A stretch of DNA of 64,000 nt from Cichorium intybus (GCA_023525715.1 CM042016.1:65735382-65799381), one strand, 5' to 3'. Positions 10,013 to 20,828 are shown, counted from the stretch's first letter. Numbers and translations are program-made. Notes: a model not told the origin generated them from the sequence alone.

Positions 10013-13000
10013 GTAAACTCAGGTCCTCGCTTGGCACTCCAACGTACCTTAACTATTGGTATGCGGCTCTGTTTGGTTCTTTTGATTTCTCTATCCATGA
10101 TTTCCATTGGTTCCTCTACGAAGTGTAGGTCTTCATTGACTTCGATTTCGCCAAGGGGAATGATCACGGTTTCATCGGACAAGCACTTCTTGAGATTCGA
10201 CACATGGAATGTGCTGTGTACTTTGCTCAACTCCTGGGGTAGTTGAAGTTTGTAGGCTACAGGACCGATCCTTGCTAGGATTTTGAATGGTCCAATGTAC
10301 CTTGGGTTAAGTTTTCCCCTCCTGCCGAAGCGTATCATCCCTTTCCAAGGGGAGACCTTCAACATGACAAGGTCACCCACTTGAAATTTTAACGGTTTAC
10401 GCCTTCTGTCTGCATAACTTTTTTGTCGATCGCGAGAGGCCTTTAATCGTTCCCGGATTTGAATGATCTTTTCCGTGGTCTCTCGTATGATTTCTGGCCC
10501 GGTGAGGTTGCTGTTTGTCACTTGACCTTTGACTAGCTGTGTGTCGCCGACCTCGGCCCAACACAAAGGTGATCTGCACTTACGCCCGTACAGTGCCTCG
10601 AATGGAGCGGCCTTGATGCTAGTGTGGTAACTGTTTTTGTAGGAGAATTCAATTAGTGGCAAGTGAACGTCCCACGCCTTGCCAAAGTCTATTACGCAGG
10701 CGCGAAGCATGTCTTCCAGTGTTTGAATGGTTCGTTCACTTTGGCCATCAGTCTGCGGATGGTAAGCTGTGCTCATATCGAGTCTGGTTCCCATAGCCTT
10801 TTGCAATGCTTGCCAAAAGTGCGAAGTGAATCGGCTATCTCTATCACAGATGATTGATTTTGGCACGCCGTGCAATTTTACAATCTCTCTGAGGTAAACC
10901 CTCGCCAGTTTGTCCATCCTATCAGCCTCCTTGATTGGTAGGAAGTGTGCGGATTTGGTTAACCTATCGACGATTACCCATATAGTGTCTAACCCACCGG
11001 TTGTCTTTGGTAATTTGGTTATGAAGTCCATTGTTATCCGTTCCCACTTCCACTCGGGTATTGCTGGTTGAATTAGCAAACCCGAGGGCTTTTGATATTC
11101 TACCTTAACCCTGGCGCAAGTCAAACACTTGCCCACGTAGGTAGCAATTTCTGCCTTCATGTTTGGCCACCAATACAGTTTCTTTAGATCTAGATACATC
11201 TTGTCGGATCCGGGATGAACGGAGTATTTAGTCTTGTGAGCCTCATTTATGATAATATCTCTGTATCCACCAAATCTCGGGGTCCAAATTCGGTTCATGA
11301 GGTAACGAGCTCCGTCATCCTTAACTTCAAGGTTTTTATCCATCCCTCGCAACGCTTCATTTGCGACATTCTCAGGTTTTAAGGCTTCTAGCTGTGCCTC
11401 CTTGATCTGAGTGGACAAATGGGAATGGATCGTTATTGACAGAGACTTTACTCGACGGCCCGAGTACTCTTTTCGACTGAGGGCATCAGCTACCACGTTG
11501 GCCTTCCCTGGGTGATAACGAATTTCACATTCATAGTCACTTAGTAGCTCTACCCATCGCCGTTGCCTCATGTTGAGCTCTTTTTGATTGAGGATATGAT
11601 GGAGACTCTTATGGTCAGTGAAGATTGTACACTTAGTGCCGTACAGGTAGTGTCTCCAGATCTTCAATGCGAATACTACCGCCCCCAACTCGAGGTCATC
11701 TGTAGTGTAGTTGAGCTCGTGAGTTTTAAGTTGTCTTGAAGCGTAGGCAATGACTTTTCCTCTTTGCATGAGTACGCTGCCCAGACCTTGGTTCGACGCA
11801 TCACAATAGACCACAAAGTCTTCTGTTCCTTCTGGAAGGGACAGAATAGGAGCGCTGCACAAGGCTTTCTTTAAGGTCTGGAAGGCGGCGTCTTGTTTAT
11901 CTTCCCACTTCAATGTTACACCCTTCTGTGTCAAGGCAGTAAGTGGTTTCGCAATTTTGGAGAAATTCTGTATGAATCTTCGGTAATAGCCAGCAAGGCC
12001 CAAAAACTGACGGATTTCTGTCGGAGTTCTTGGTGCTTTCCAGCTTTCGATGGCTTTGATTTTGGAGGTATCCACATGTATCCCTTCTTTGCTGACTACG
12101 TGGCCTAGAAAGTCCACTTTTCGAAGCCAAAATTCGCATTTCGAAAATTTCGCATACAGCTTCTCTGTTCTTAATGTCTCCAAAACTTGTCGTAAGTGTT
12201 GGCTATGTTCCTCCTTACTTCGTGAATAGATAAGTATGTCGTCGATGAACACTATGACGAATTTGTCTAGGTAAGGTCGGCATACACGGTTCATCAGATC
12301 CATGAACACTGCGGGCGCATTGGTCAATCTGAAGGGCATCACAACGAATTCATAATGGCCATAGCGAGTTTTGAATGCCGTTTTAGGAACATCTTTCTCT
12401 TGAACCTTGAGTTGGTGATATCCCGACCTCAGATCGATTTTTGAGAAATAACTCGCTCCTTGGAGTTGATCGAACAGGTCGTCAATTCGGGGTAGCGGGT
12501 ATCGGTTCTTGATGGTGAGTTTGTTCAATTCTCGGTAGTCAATGCACATATGGAATGACCCATCCTTCTTCTTCACGAACAAGACTGGCGCTCCCCAAGG
12601 TGAGAAGCTCGGTCTGATGAACCCTTTACTTAGCAGTTCGTTTAGTTGACTGGATAATTCTTGCATTTCTGCCGGGGCTAATCGGTATGGTGCTTTTGCT
12701 ACTAGGGTGGCTCCAGGGATCAAATCGATTCTGAACTCGACTTGTCGCGCGGGTGGTACTCCTGGAAGGTCTTCTGGGAATACGTCGGAAAAGTCGCAGA
12801 CTTCAGGGATCTCTTTGATGTTTTTTACTTCTTTCTTTTCGTCAACAACGTGGGCTAGGAAGGCATGGTATCTTTTCTGTAGGTACTTTCGGGCTTTGAT
12901 ACAAGACACGATTCGGAGACTGGTACTGGGTTTGTCACCGTAGACAACAAAGGTCTTGCCATCCGGCAGATGAAGTCGGATTCCTCGTTCGTAACACATG

Positions 13001-13632
13001 ATGTCGGCATGATGGGGAATTAGCCAATCCATACCAACAATCACGTCAAAACTTCCTATTTTAACATGCATTAAATCGATTTGAAAGGAGTGATCGTCCA
13101 GAGTAAGTGTACAGCCTATGTATATGTCGTTTGTGCTTTCAGTTATGCCATTTGCCATCACTACTATAAATGTTTCATTGAGTGGTTGTGGTTTTTGTTT
13201 TAATAAGTATTTAAACTCGTGGCTTACGAAACTCCTCTCCGCACCGCTATCGAATAGTACACAAGCATATGAGTTATTGACGAGGAACGTACCGGTAACC
13301 ACGGTAGGATCCTCTACTGCTTCCGCGCATCCCATGGCTAGGACTCTTCCATTTCTCCCCACGTTCTTTGTCTTTGGGCAATCACGCTTAAAATGCCCAG
13401 TCTCACCGCAGCCATAGCAAGCTTGACTCACCCTAGCATTAGAGGCTTGGGTGGTTTGTGGAACTGGCGCCTTGCTTCGGGTGGTATGCCCCTTTTTGTT
13501 ACAGTTCGAGCAGTGCATCTCCCTACATGCTCCGGTGTGGTGGAAATTACACTTGTTGCACTTGGGTAGTGTCCCATTATACTGCTTGGTTGTTGTAGGG
13601 GTAGTCAGGACAGTGGCTGCACGGACTGCCAC
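10009..13632 (-). CDS. Gag C-terminus and pol polyprotein of T2, long open frame
   Basis: A 1207-codon open frame. The first codon shown (GTG at 13632) is only the edge of the frame; a TAA lies about 8 codons upstream, and gag continues in another frame. Order: a damaged first CX2C knuckle, an intact zinc knuckle (residues 72-85), aspartic protease (Asp128 of DSGAERS), reverse transcriptase (FIDD at about 462-465), RNase H (first Asp near 611), integrase HHCC finger near 800-840, DDE core to about 1010, and a chromodomain from about 1170 that is cut short. The catalytic residues I can see are present. A Gly-to-Arg change in the RT motif MPFRLTNAP may weaken it. Such polyproteins copy and integrate the element; chromodomains of this group are thought to direct insertion to heterochromatin. 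Confidence 0.9.
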   Translation of the reverse strand: MAVRAATVLTTPTTTKQYNGTLPKCNKCNFHHTGACREMHCSNCNKKGHTTRSKAPVPQTTQASNARVSQACYGCGETGHFKRDCPKTKNVGRNGRVLAMGCAEAVEDPTVVTGTFLVNNSYACVLFDSGAERSFVSHEFKYLLKQKPQPLNETFIVVMANGITESTNDIYIGCTLTLDDHSFQIDLMHVKIGSFDVIVGMDWLIPHHADIMCYERGIRLHLPDGKTFVVYGDKPSTSLRIVSCIKARKYLQKRYHAFLAHVVDEKKEVKNIKEIPEVCDFSDVFPEDLPGVPPARQVEFRIDLIPGATLVAKAPYRLAPAEMQELSSQLNELLSKGFIRPSFSPWGAPVLFVKKKDGSFHMCIDYRELNKLTIKNRYPLPRIDDLFDQLQGASYFSKIDLRSGYHQLKVQEKDVPKTAFKTRYGHYEFVVMPFRLTNAPAVFMDLMNRVCRPYLDKFVIVFIDDILIYSRSKEEHSQHLRQVLETLRTEKLYAKFSKCEFWLRKVDFLGHVVSKEGIHVDTSKIKAIESWKAPRTPTEIRQFLGLAGYYRRFIQNFSKIAKPLTALTQKGVTLKWEDKQDAAFQTLKKALCSAPILSLPEGTEDFVVYCDASNQGLGSVLMQRGKVIAYASRQLKTHELNYTTDDLELGAVVFALKIWRHYLYGTKCTIFTDHKSLHHILNQKELNMRQRRWVELLSDYECEIRYHPGKANVVADALSRKEYSGRRVKSLSITIHSHLSTQIKEAQLEALKPENVANEALRGMDKNLEVKDDGARYLMNRIWTPRFGGYRDIIINEAHKTKYSVHPGSDKMYLDLKKLYWWPNMKAEIATYVGKCLTCARVKVEYQKPSGLLIQPAIPEWKWERITMDFITKLPKTTGGLDTIWVIVDRLTKSAHFLPIKEADRMDKLARVYLREIVKLHGVPKSIICDRDSRFTSHFWQALQKAMGTRLDMSTAYHPQTDGQSERTIQTLEDMLRACVIDFGKAWDVHLPLIEFSYKNSYHTSIKAAPFEALYGRKCRSPLCWAEVGDTQLVKGQVTNSNLTGPEIIRETTEKIIQIRERLKASRDRQKSYADRRRKPLKFQVGDLVMLKVSPWKGMIRFGRRGKLNPRYIGPFKILARIGPVAYKLQLPQELSKVHSTFHVSNLKKCLSDETVIIPLGEIEVNEDLHFVEEPMEIMDREIKRTKQSRIPIVKVRWSAKRGPEFT

Positions 13633-13847
13633 AATCTGTTGTCTCTTGGCATTTTATTGGTTAGGCTGACCCCTCCCCCTGTTCCAGGGTTTCCTTTTGT
13701 GGTCCTTATCCTTTGGTTGTTTAGTTCTTGGGGTCATGGTTCCTGGCGAACCCCATGGTCAACTAGTCGTTGGGCTAGTCGTTTGGCGCTGTCGAAGGTA
13801 GCGGGGTTTGCTGATTCTACATTCCCCTGGATCTGAGGAGATAGCCC
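13633..13847 (-). pseudogene. Decayed middle of T2 gag
   Basis: This joins the gag core to the zinc-knuckle region. Reading on after the TAG at 13848 the same frame stays gag-like for about 35 codons, then a frameshift near 13740 and a TAA near 13655 are needed to reach the pol frame. So gag and pol of T2 cannot be made as one protein as the sequence stands. Confidence 0.7.
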
Positions 13848-14477
13848 CTAGATATAGCGCTCCACTTTCACAGATTCTGGCGTGACCATAGTAGGGCAGA
13901 GGGTTGCCAGGTCATTGAATCGGTTCGTGTAGGAGGTCAGATATGAACCTTTCATAGTAAGGTTCCACAGTTCTTGTTCTAGTTTCTGGATCTCCCCTCT
14001 AGGACAGTACTCTTTCATCAGCATGGTCTTCAGTTCCTCCCAACTCATTGAGTTGGCCACAGGAAGTGTCAGAGCCTTAACATGGCCCTTCCACCAGGAC
14101 ATGGCCGTATCAACAAAGGTACCAGCGGCGAATTTGACTTTAGATTCCTTGGAGCATGCGGAGATTTCAAAGATTGATTCTGTTTTCTCAATCCATCTCG
14201 TGAGAGCAAGGACACCACCAGTACCGTGGAAAGCCACCGGTTTACAGTTAACAAAGTCTTTGTATGTGCATACTCGCGATTGGTTTGATGTTTCTACATT
14301 TGTGGAGTCGTTGGTGGCATTTCTGCTCCCACTTCCATTCGTCCCATTGTTGTTAATCTGGGCAATAGCGGCTGTCACGGCGGCTGTGACGGCGGCTTGG
14401 AAAGTTGCTGAGTTCATCATGTGTGAATCGGGTGTTCCGGCTGGTGTGCTCCTAGTGTTTCTCCTTTTGGGTGGCAT
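13848..14477 (-). pseudogene. Gag N-terminal region of T2
   Basis: 209 codons from an ATG at 14477 (MPPKRRNTRS...). The N-terminus is basic, followed by an Ala-rich helix and the retrotransposon gag core with the W...F.I..C pattern and TAMSWWKGHV. It resembles the capsid-type gag domain of plant Ty3 elements. It ends at TAG (13848-13850) in mid-domain, after VERYI, where a tryptophan codon is likely in functional relatives. The ATG lies about 1.7 kb downstream of the primer site, behind the extra ORF. It would form the particle shell if intact. Confidence 0.85.
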
Positions 14478-14489
14478 ATTTCTGTTATA

Positions 14490-14888
14490 AGGATTTTAAG
14501 ATTTAACTATGATAAGTCTTCGGAAGGATCGTTATAAATCTGGTGTCATTAAGATATGGCGTTTATGTTTTTAAGTTTTATCTTGTTCTAATCCTTTCAT
14601 AAATTGTAATTATAATCCAGTATCAAACATACATGTCAAACACTTGTGCGACACTTATAAATAACATAAGTCATCACATTAATAATAATGGTAGCGTTAC
14701 ATGAATTTGAAATGGGAAATTCGACCTTCGCAGAGGTCTAAAGTGCAACAGAAATAAACGGCGTAATGGCTTACAAAAAGTGTAATCACTTGATTGTAGA
14801 ACCGCGCCTACATACAATGGTGAGCAGCGTATAATGCGTGCTCAAAGGCTTCCTAATCTATAACAAACTTGAGTAGTATAAGTACTAC
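14490..14888 (-). other. T2 spacer between leader ORF and gag
   Basis: About 400 bases of AT-rich sequence without a supported ORF, between the end of the extra leader ORF and the gag ATG. No splice sites or repeats stand out. Confidence 0.6.
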
Positions 14889-15667
14889 TCATGGTGATCC
14901 GGATCTCCCAGCTCTGCGTATTGCATCCAACTGTGCCCTTAGGTCAGCAGCCTCTCGCTCGGCCTCCTCGGCCCTGCGCTCTACGTCTCGGATCCTCTAC
15001 TCAGAATCTGATATCCGCTCAAAGGCCTCCTGAAACATACCCATGGCTGTCCGTCATCCTCTTCGAGTGAGTCGACTCGTCTAGAGGTACGGCCATGGGT
15101 CTCGTCCAAGCGTCGAAGGCGTGCTACTGTGACTTCGGCGGTAGCTCCCACATCCATGACTTGGCTAGTGGTTGCCCTAATCCGCTAGTTCTGTCGGTTG
15201 ATGCGTCCGACCATGACGGGTAAAGATCGATCTGCAGGGCCCCCTCCAATGAGGTCGAAGCTCATACCATAAGGGGGTACCAGGCCCTGTTCTCGGCTCC
15301 ACAGGCGTATGTGCTCAGCCCATTCTGGCACCTGATCCTGAAGAGGTTCTTCTATTAGTAAAGGACGGTGAATGGGGAGTACCCTCTTCCGAGGGATACG
15401 CATCCATAACGGGCCACCGAGGTGGCGGTATACCTGAAAGTCCGGCTCTAGGGATGGTGCGTGTATGTCGCGGATCGGGTAGCGTGGATCGATGACCTCA
15501 GACCCGTCATCAGAATCTTCGTCCTCTCATTGGTCTTCTTCTTCCGAAGCTTCCTCTGGTTCCTCCTCCGGAACCTCTTCTGGTTCTTCTTCTGGTTCCT
15601 CGTTAAGCCATCCCCCATTTCCCTCCTCGGGGAAATAAGGGTCTCCCGGCAAATGGAATCCTGCCAT
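14889..15667 (-). pseudogene. Extra ORF upstream of gag in T2, Glu-rich with coiled-coil end
   Basis: On the minus strand an ATG at 15667 opens a frame (MAGFHLPGDPYFPEEGNGGW...). It becomes a run of Glu/Pro repeats and stops at TGA 15527-15529 after 46 codons. The same frame continues as an acidic segment and then 72 codons (15403-15185) with clear protein-like composition before TAG. After a frameshift, a heptad-like Arg/Glu/Ala segment (DVERRAEEAEREAADLRAQL) runs to a TGA at 14889-14891. The codon pattern indicates a former protein of roughly 250 residues: acidic N-terminus, globular middle, coiled-coil tail. I do not recognise the family. Position between primer site and gag is unusual for a Tekay-like element. 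T1 is cut before this region, so no second copy is available here. Confidence 0.6.
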
Positions 15668-16183
15668 GGCGTCTGTACGAGAATTGGGGTGTAAGAAGTA
15701 TATAGGGGGACCTTAATTACACATATATATAATTAAGTAATGTACACAAAATACTCCTATAGTATTTTAACTTTATGTTTAGTTCTATAGCGTTTTAAAA
15801 TACTCCCATAGTATTTTAGATTTTATGTTTAGTTGTTTGATTATTGGTATGTGTTCGGACTTGTTGTTCACCACGACTATCCCTAAGTACCCGTTAATTA
15901 TATCTTGGACCAATAGAGTTGATCAGGTTCTATTTATCCCAGACATAATTACTAAAGCACTTAGGTCTATCCGTAGTATTTCAACTCATCCTAATACTTT
16001 TGTATGTCTTCGTTATAATATCGTTCTAGTATGTATGTATGTATTTATTTATACTTTTATAAAAATTATCGTTATAATTTTAAAAGTATACTTGTACAAA
16101 AATGTTTTCGAGAGTTTTAGTCCCATTGTATTTATAGTTGTATATCTTAAATGGATTGATATACTTAGTTCACTATAAACAAT
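15668..16183 (-). other. T2 untranslated leader
   Basis: About 515 AT-rich bases between primer site and leader ORF. It contains two nearly identical words around 15751-15815 (ACTCC[TC]ATAGTATTTTA), a short local duplication. No ORF is supported. Confidence 0.55.
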
Positions 16184-16195
16184 GCTCTGATACCA
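16184..16195 (-). promoter_or_regulatory. Primer binding site of T2 (tRNA-iMet type)
   Basis: The minus strand reads TGGTATCAGAGC three bases after the 5' LTR end (...GTGTGACA). This 12-base word is complementary to the 3' end of plant initiator Met tRNA and primes minus-strand DNA synthesis. Confidence 0.9.
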
Positions 16196-16198
16196 ATC

Positions 16199-18973
16199 TG
16201 TCACACCCTCAAACCGTATTGGCGGAATAGTTCGAGAGTGGATGACTTCATGAACTATATCATAACAAAGTTGAATACTAGTGAATTCCAAGCACATAAC
16301 CATCGTTTAAATCAATTACAAATGTTACAAAGTTTACTTATTTCAAGTCTCAAATACAATTGAAATGATATCAAGATAGATAAAAATGACGTCGTAACGT
16401 CATATCTTGTAGCGCTTGCATTTACCTTGTTAGTTTCCTGAGAATACAAATAGTTGAAAAAGTGTCAACAATTAAGTTGGTGAGTTCATAAGATTTTGTA
16501 ATAGAAAAGCCCTTTGTTTGTAAACGGTAGTAATTGAGAACCAAGAAAATCCTATATTTTCTTTTAAAAATGACCAAGTATTTAACTCCCAAAGACTAAA
16601 ATGTAATATGTATAATTTTAGTGTAAATTCCTTTGAAGTGTATAATTTTACGTAAATAATTTATAAAAGAAATTATTAAGTTGATATTTTTCCCCGTGAG
16701 ATACCCTATAACCATACTGTGACTAGTTGGCCTGTTGCGACGTTCTTCAAGCGTCGAAATGGTAGACATTTGGACACCTCAGACCTGCCTGTCTAGCTGT
16801 AGCGAGCAGCTCAGGTGCGGGGTTGTCAAGCCCCGTATAGATCTATACTCAAATATCGCGCTCTCTTACCGAGACTCTGGTTATAAATGTACAGGACTTA
16901 TAGTAGGTACTTATAAAAGTACTGTGAAGATTCATCTCACGAAATGTATGTATTTCAATCAACTTGTTTACGTACGATTTGTATATAAAAACTCTTGTAA
17001 TCATCCATTATCATTTTTCCCATGATAATATAGTATTGTTTAATAATTATATAATTTTATATAATTATTTTTGTCATGTTTAAGCGTCAATATAACATTA
17101 TGTTCGTAAACTATTCCAATAATAGTCTATTTTTAGTAATTCCGTCGTAACAATCATATTTTGCGAATAATAACGAAGTAACTTGTTCAAATGTTTATAA
17201 ATATCATCTTTTAAGATATTTTTCACAAAAATGGTGTAATAACTTGGTTATAACCATTTTTGTTGGAAAATAATATTTTTGTTTATAAAAACGTAGTTTT
17301 TACTAGTCTTCATTTTTATAACGTTTTTACCCAAGATCTAGTATTTTTGTACGCTTTATTTGTGGTTTTGTAATTTTTACATAACTTAATATGTCCAAGT
17401 ATTCATAATACATGGATCTATTCATATTTTATGTCAAGTTCATCTTTATAATATTTTGTCCATGATCTAGTATTTTTGAATGGTTTATTTGTGGTTTTTG
17501 TAATTTTTTCCCAACTTAATATGTCATAGTGTTCATAATACATGGATCTATTCATATTTTATGTCAAGAACATTTTTACACAAATATTAACTTTATAAAC
17601 TTGTGTAAATCAACATGTATAACAATAAAACACATATAAACTTGAATAAAACAACATTTATAGTAAAAGAACTTGTATTCTCCCCCAAAAGGTTTGAAAA
17701 GATGAAAATGAGGGGTATGAACTCACCTTGAGTGGTAGATCTTAAGGTTTCTTGGTAGAAGGTTGAAGAGTTTGGTTCTAGGACTTGGATGACTCTTGGA
17801 CAAAGCTAATATCCAATGGATTTTGATGGATGTTAGTGTGTGTAAAATTTGTAAAACTTGTGTTATGTTGTTTAGAATCAAAAGATGGATGAATCTTACC
17901 ACTTAATCTTGTGAAAGGAGCTTGGAATTGAAGCTTGAGGAAGATGATGATGGTGATGGTGTGAGCCGAGAGCAAGAAGAGAGGAAGAGAAAGGAGAGGT
18001 TTGGTTAGATACAAATGAACTAGGCTAGTCTCTCTTGGAAGATTTAGTCTTAGATATTTCATATTATAAAATTACTAGCTTCATAAGTGCCTAGATTTTA
18101 AATATTTACCACTAAGGTCATATTGGAGCACTTGCTTCAGCCAAATGAGTGTAGGGTGGGGGTGGGATAGGGTTGGTTTTTATAAAAATAGCAATGTACT
18201 TATAAAAATAGGTGATTTTTATAAAATCGTAAGTCGTTTTAGTAAATTTTTATGCGTTTTTAACGAAACGAAGTTCTAAATAATTATTTTGTATAAAAAC
18301 ATTGTCAAACATTTATTTTGATTGAAACATAACTCGTTGGATGTCGGAATATGCATTTAAGCGCGGTATTCTTCCGATTTCGCGATTTTTGACGTTTTAC
18401 CGTAAATTGTATTTAGCTTTGGAATTAAATACTAGATACTATTACATTACTTATCATATAAGTTTTTATTTCATATGTGATGTTTAAGGCACCACATTTT
18501 GGAATTTGAGTCCCAACCCTGTGTACATTTATCCGTTCACAGCGGTTTAATCGTTATAACTTTCACATACGAACTCCGTTTTCGACGTTCTATATATCCA
18601 CAGTTTCGTATTTACGAATAGATCATTTTATGAATATTATTATTCTCAAAATAATAATTGTACGATTATCGAATTTTTACGCTACAGTAGTTTGTTGTCC
18701 GTATTTTCGACTTTTAATCGATATTTGTTTGATGTAGCGTACGTAATACTATAATATTAATAATTCATTGCAAAAGTTATGGAAAATAACTTTTCAGCAT
18801 ATAGATTAACGTACGCTTCTTTAATCGATATTTGTTTGATTTAGCATACGTATTACTATAATATTAATAATTCATTGCAAAAGTTATGGAAAATAACTTT
18901 TCAACATATAGATTAACGTACGCTTCGTTTGACTACAGTTGACTTTTGTTGACCAAAATTTACAATTGTCACA
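16199..18973 (-). repeat. 5' LTR of T2 (2775 bp)
   Basis: Plus-strand ends are TGTCACACCC and CAATTGTCACA, so the LTR reads TG...CA on the minus strand. It is collinear with the 3' LTR except for a 107-base tandem duplication near its start. Confidence 0.9.
18713..18926. repeat. 107-bp tandem duplication in the T2 5' LTR
   Basis: The segment starting TTTAATCGATATTTG at 18713 is repeated from 18820 with a period of 107 and a few substitutions. The 3' LTR and the T1 LTR carry one copy. It accounts exactly for the length difference between the two T2 LTRs (2775 against 2668). Confidence 0.9.
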
Positions 18974-19863
18974 ACCGAGGGGTTGTATCACACAAGTATG
19001 GGGTCACCGTACCCCTACACTTGTAATTTACCGGCGTGTTCACTGTTGTGCCACAACTCCGGACAGTTGAATTATGATGTGCAAGTTTTATCTTGTTACG
19101 TATGAACTTCCAACAAGCAATCTACCGTTCCAAAAAAGGGAAACTCTTTTTCCCTTGTTTTGAATTTATTTTTATGTACAACGGAGACGTTGTACGGGTT
19201 TAAGTATGGGGTGTGGGACGGTCAAAAGAGTATTTTTGAAACTTTTGCGAAAAAAAATCAATTTTCAAATTTTTTAGCGAAATTTAAGAATTTTTAAGAA
19301 ATTGTAACTTAGAAAACGAATAGCTTTTAAGTGTTATAGCAATTTAGTATTTTTCAAGAAATACTATTTAGTTGTTATCATGCTATTGTTTAGTCAAATA
19401 AGTTAAGTTTTTAAGAGTTAGGAAATTTTAAAGATTTAGAATATTTTAAGATTAGGATTCAAGAGGGAATTGTCAATCAGTGGCCTTTGTTGTTCGTGCC
19501 GGTACGTCTGAAACGAGTGACCCTAAAAGTGTATTTAGGCACCTTATTACCTAAGATCGTCTGATCTAGGATAGTATTTCTGAAAGCTCGTTACATGGAC
19601 AACATCGAAAGTCAGGGATAGTTCTTTAACGGCCTTTAGAGTCTGAATGAGTAAGTGCTTTTCTATGGACTGCAAATTTGTAATCAATGGTTCTTTAGAA
19701 AGTCGTGAATTCCAAAGGGTATTCTGGTCATGCTTTTCAAAAAATTATTTTTTAATCTAACTTTTGAAAGCACTAAACTTTGAAACCGAAAGCATTCAAA
19801 ATTTTTTGAGTCCTAGTTAAAATTTGTTAAAAACTCTATTGCTTAGGGACAAGCAAGGCACAA

Positions 19864-19877
19864 GTATGGGGTGTTTG
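19864..19877 (+). promoter_or_regulatory. Polypurine tract of A1
   Basis: AAGTATGGGGTGTT lies directly before the LTR start, downstream of GGGACAAGCAAGG. The same arrangement precedes the 3' LTR of A2 on the other strand and is typical of Athila/Tat-type elements. Confidence 0.55.
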
Positions 19878-20828
19878 ATGACGCCTAATAATATCAAGTA
19901 TTTTAGTCGTCGTTGAGCCATATTCTAAAGAATTATATCTCGTAAATTGTTATATTGCTCACTTTTCGTGTCTAGTGCTTGTGTGTGAAAAAGGATAAAA
20001 ACAGGGGTTAAACGGGTACAAAATGAAGAAGTTTGAGATAAAGTCCACTTTCAGTCGAAAAGACACGCGCGCCGCGAAATAAAAGAAGGCGCATCGTCGA
20101 TAGTCAATGATCGGATGACGAGTTTGACAATTGAAAAGCGAAAAATGAGGTTAGAGATAAGGTCGCACCACGGTTTTCACCCTTGCACGGCGCGATTGGC
20201 TCGATTTTTCAACTATAAATAGACCTATCTAGGTTGGGTTTCGAGAGTGAAGAACTGACCCAAAGGTGGAACCTAGGCTTCTTCGACTCGTGATATCGGA
20301 TTTCAGTGTTTGGAAGTTGGTATTTTCATGTTTAGTTTATTTTTCGTGTTTTATAGTTTCGTTTGTCACTTGTTCCAACGGTTCTGGATTGTAGAATATG
20401 TTTAGACGAGTTGAATCTGGATATTTTCAGAAGTCAGTACCATTCGACTTCAGGTTTTTGGTTTTAGTTAATGCAATCTTTCGGTTTCAATTATTTTGCG
20501 TTTTCGGTTTCGGTTTATGTTTATTTGTTCGTTGGATTGTTTATGGTATTGAACACTTTTGATCTTCTGAATACACATCTGAAATCAGATTGTGTACTTG
20601 GTTTGGATTTGTTTTGTTGGTTAATGCTAGTTTAGAGTTTTGATAATTTTAGTTTATTTGGTTTTGTATGGAATGCCATCAGCTATAGAGTGACACTATA
20701 GTTTGGTTAATACTAACACATACTTCAACCACTTGACTCCCACGGATCGACCCTTACGTCCACTTAACTAGTGAGCGTGTAAGGTATAAATCTTCTATTT
20801 TTGACCGTATAACGACCTAGGCGTGTCG
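19878..20828 (+). repeat. 3' LTR of A1 (about 951 bp)
   Basis: It starts TGATGACGCCTAATAAT and ends ...GGCGTGTCG, with the final CA changed to CG. It contains GC-rich words (ACACGCGCGCCGCG, GCACGGCGCG) upstream of a TATA box. Minus-strand Copia coding sequence resumes at 20829. Confidence 0.65.
20213..20222 (+). promoter_or_regulatory. TATA box of the A1 LTR
   Basis: CTATAAATAG lies 20-30 bases after the GC-rich word GCACGGCGCG, as in the A2 LTRs. It is likely the promoter of the element. Confidence 0.6.

Larger units (their letters stand above)
7234..18973 (-). mobile_element. Tekay/Del-like chromodomain Ty3 retrotransposon T2
   Basis: An 11.74 kb element on the minus strand with 5' LTR (16199-18973), tRNA-iMet primer site (16184-16195), an extra leader ORF (14889-15667), gag (13848-14477), pol (10009-13632) and 3' LTR (7234-9901). 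The two LTRs differ at 4 sites in the first 118 bases alone, so it is older than C2. Flanks are ATATC on the left and ACCGA on the right, with no matching target duplication. It is best preserved in pol. Gag is cut by a stop and a frameshift and the chromodomain is truncated. Confidence 0.9.
18974..20828 (+). mobile_element. Athila/Tat-like element A1, 3' end only
   Basis: Its internal part (18974-19877) matches the reverse complement of 32489-33365, the 3' internal region of A2. Its LTR (19878-20828) resembles those of A2: both start TGA.GACGCC or TGACAACGCC and end near GACCG.AT.ACGACC. T2 abuts it on the left, so the 5' part is either to the left of T1 or lost. On the right it breaks the integrase region of C1. 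No protein coding is left. Confidence 0.7.
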
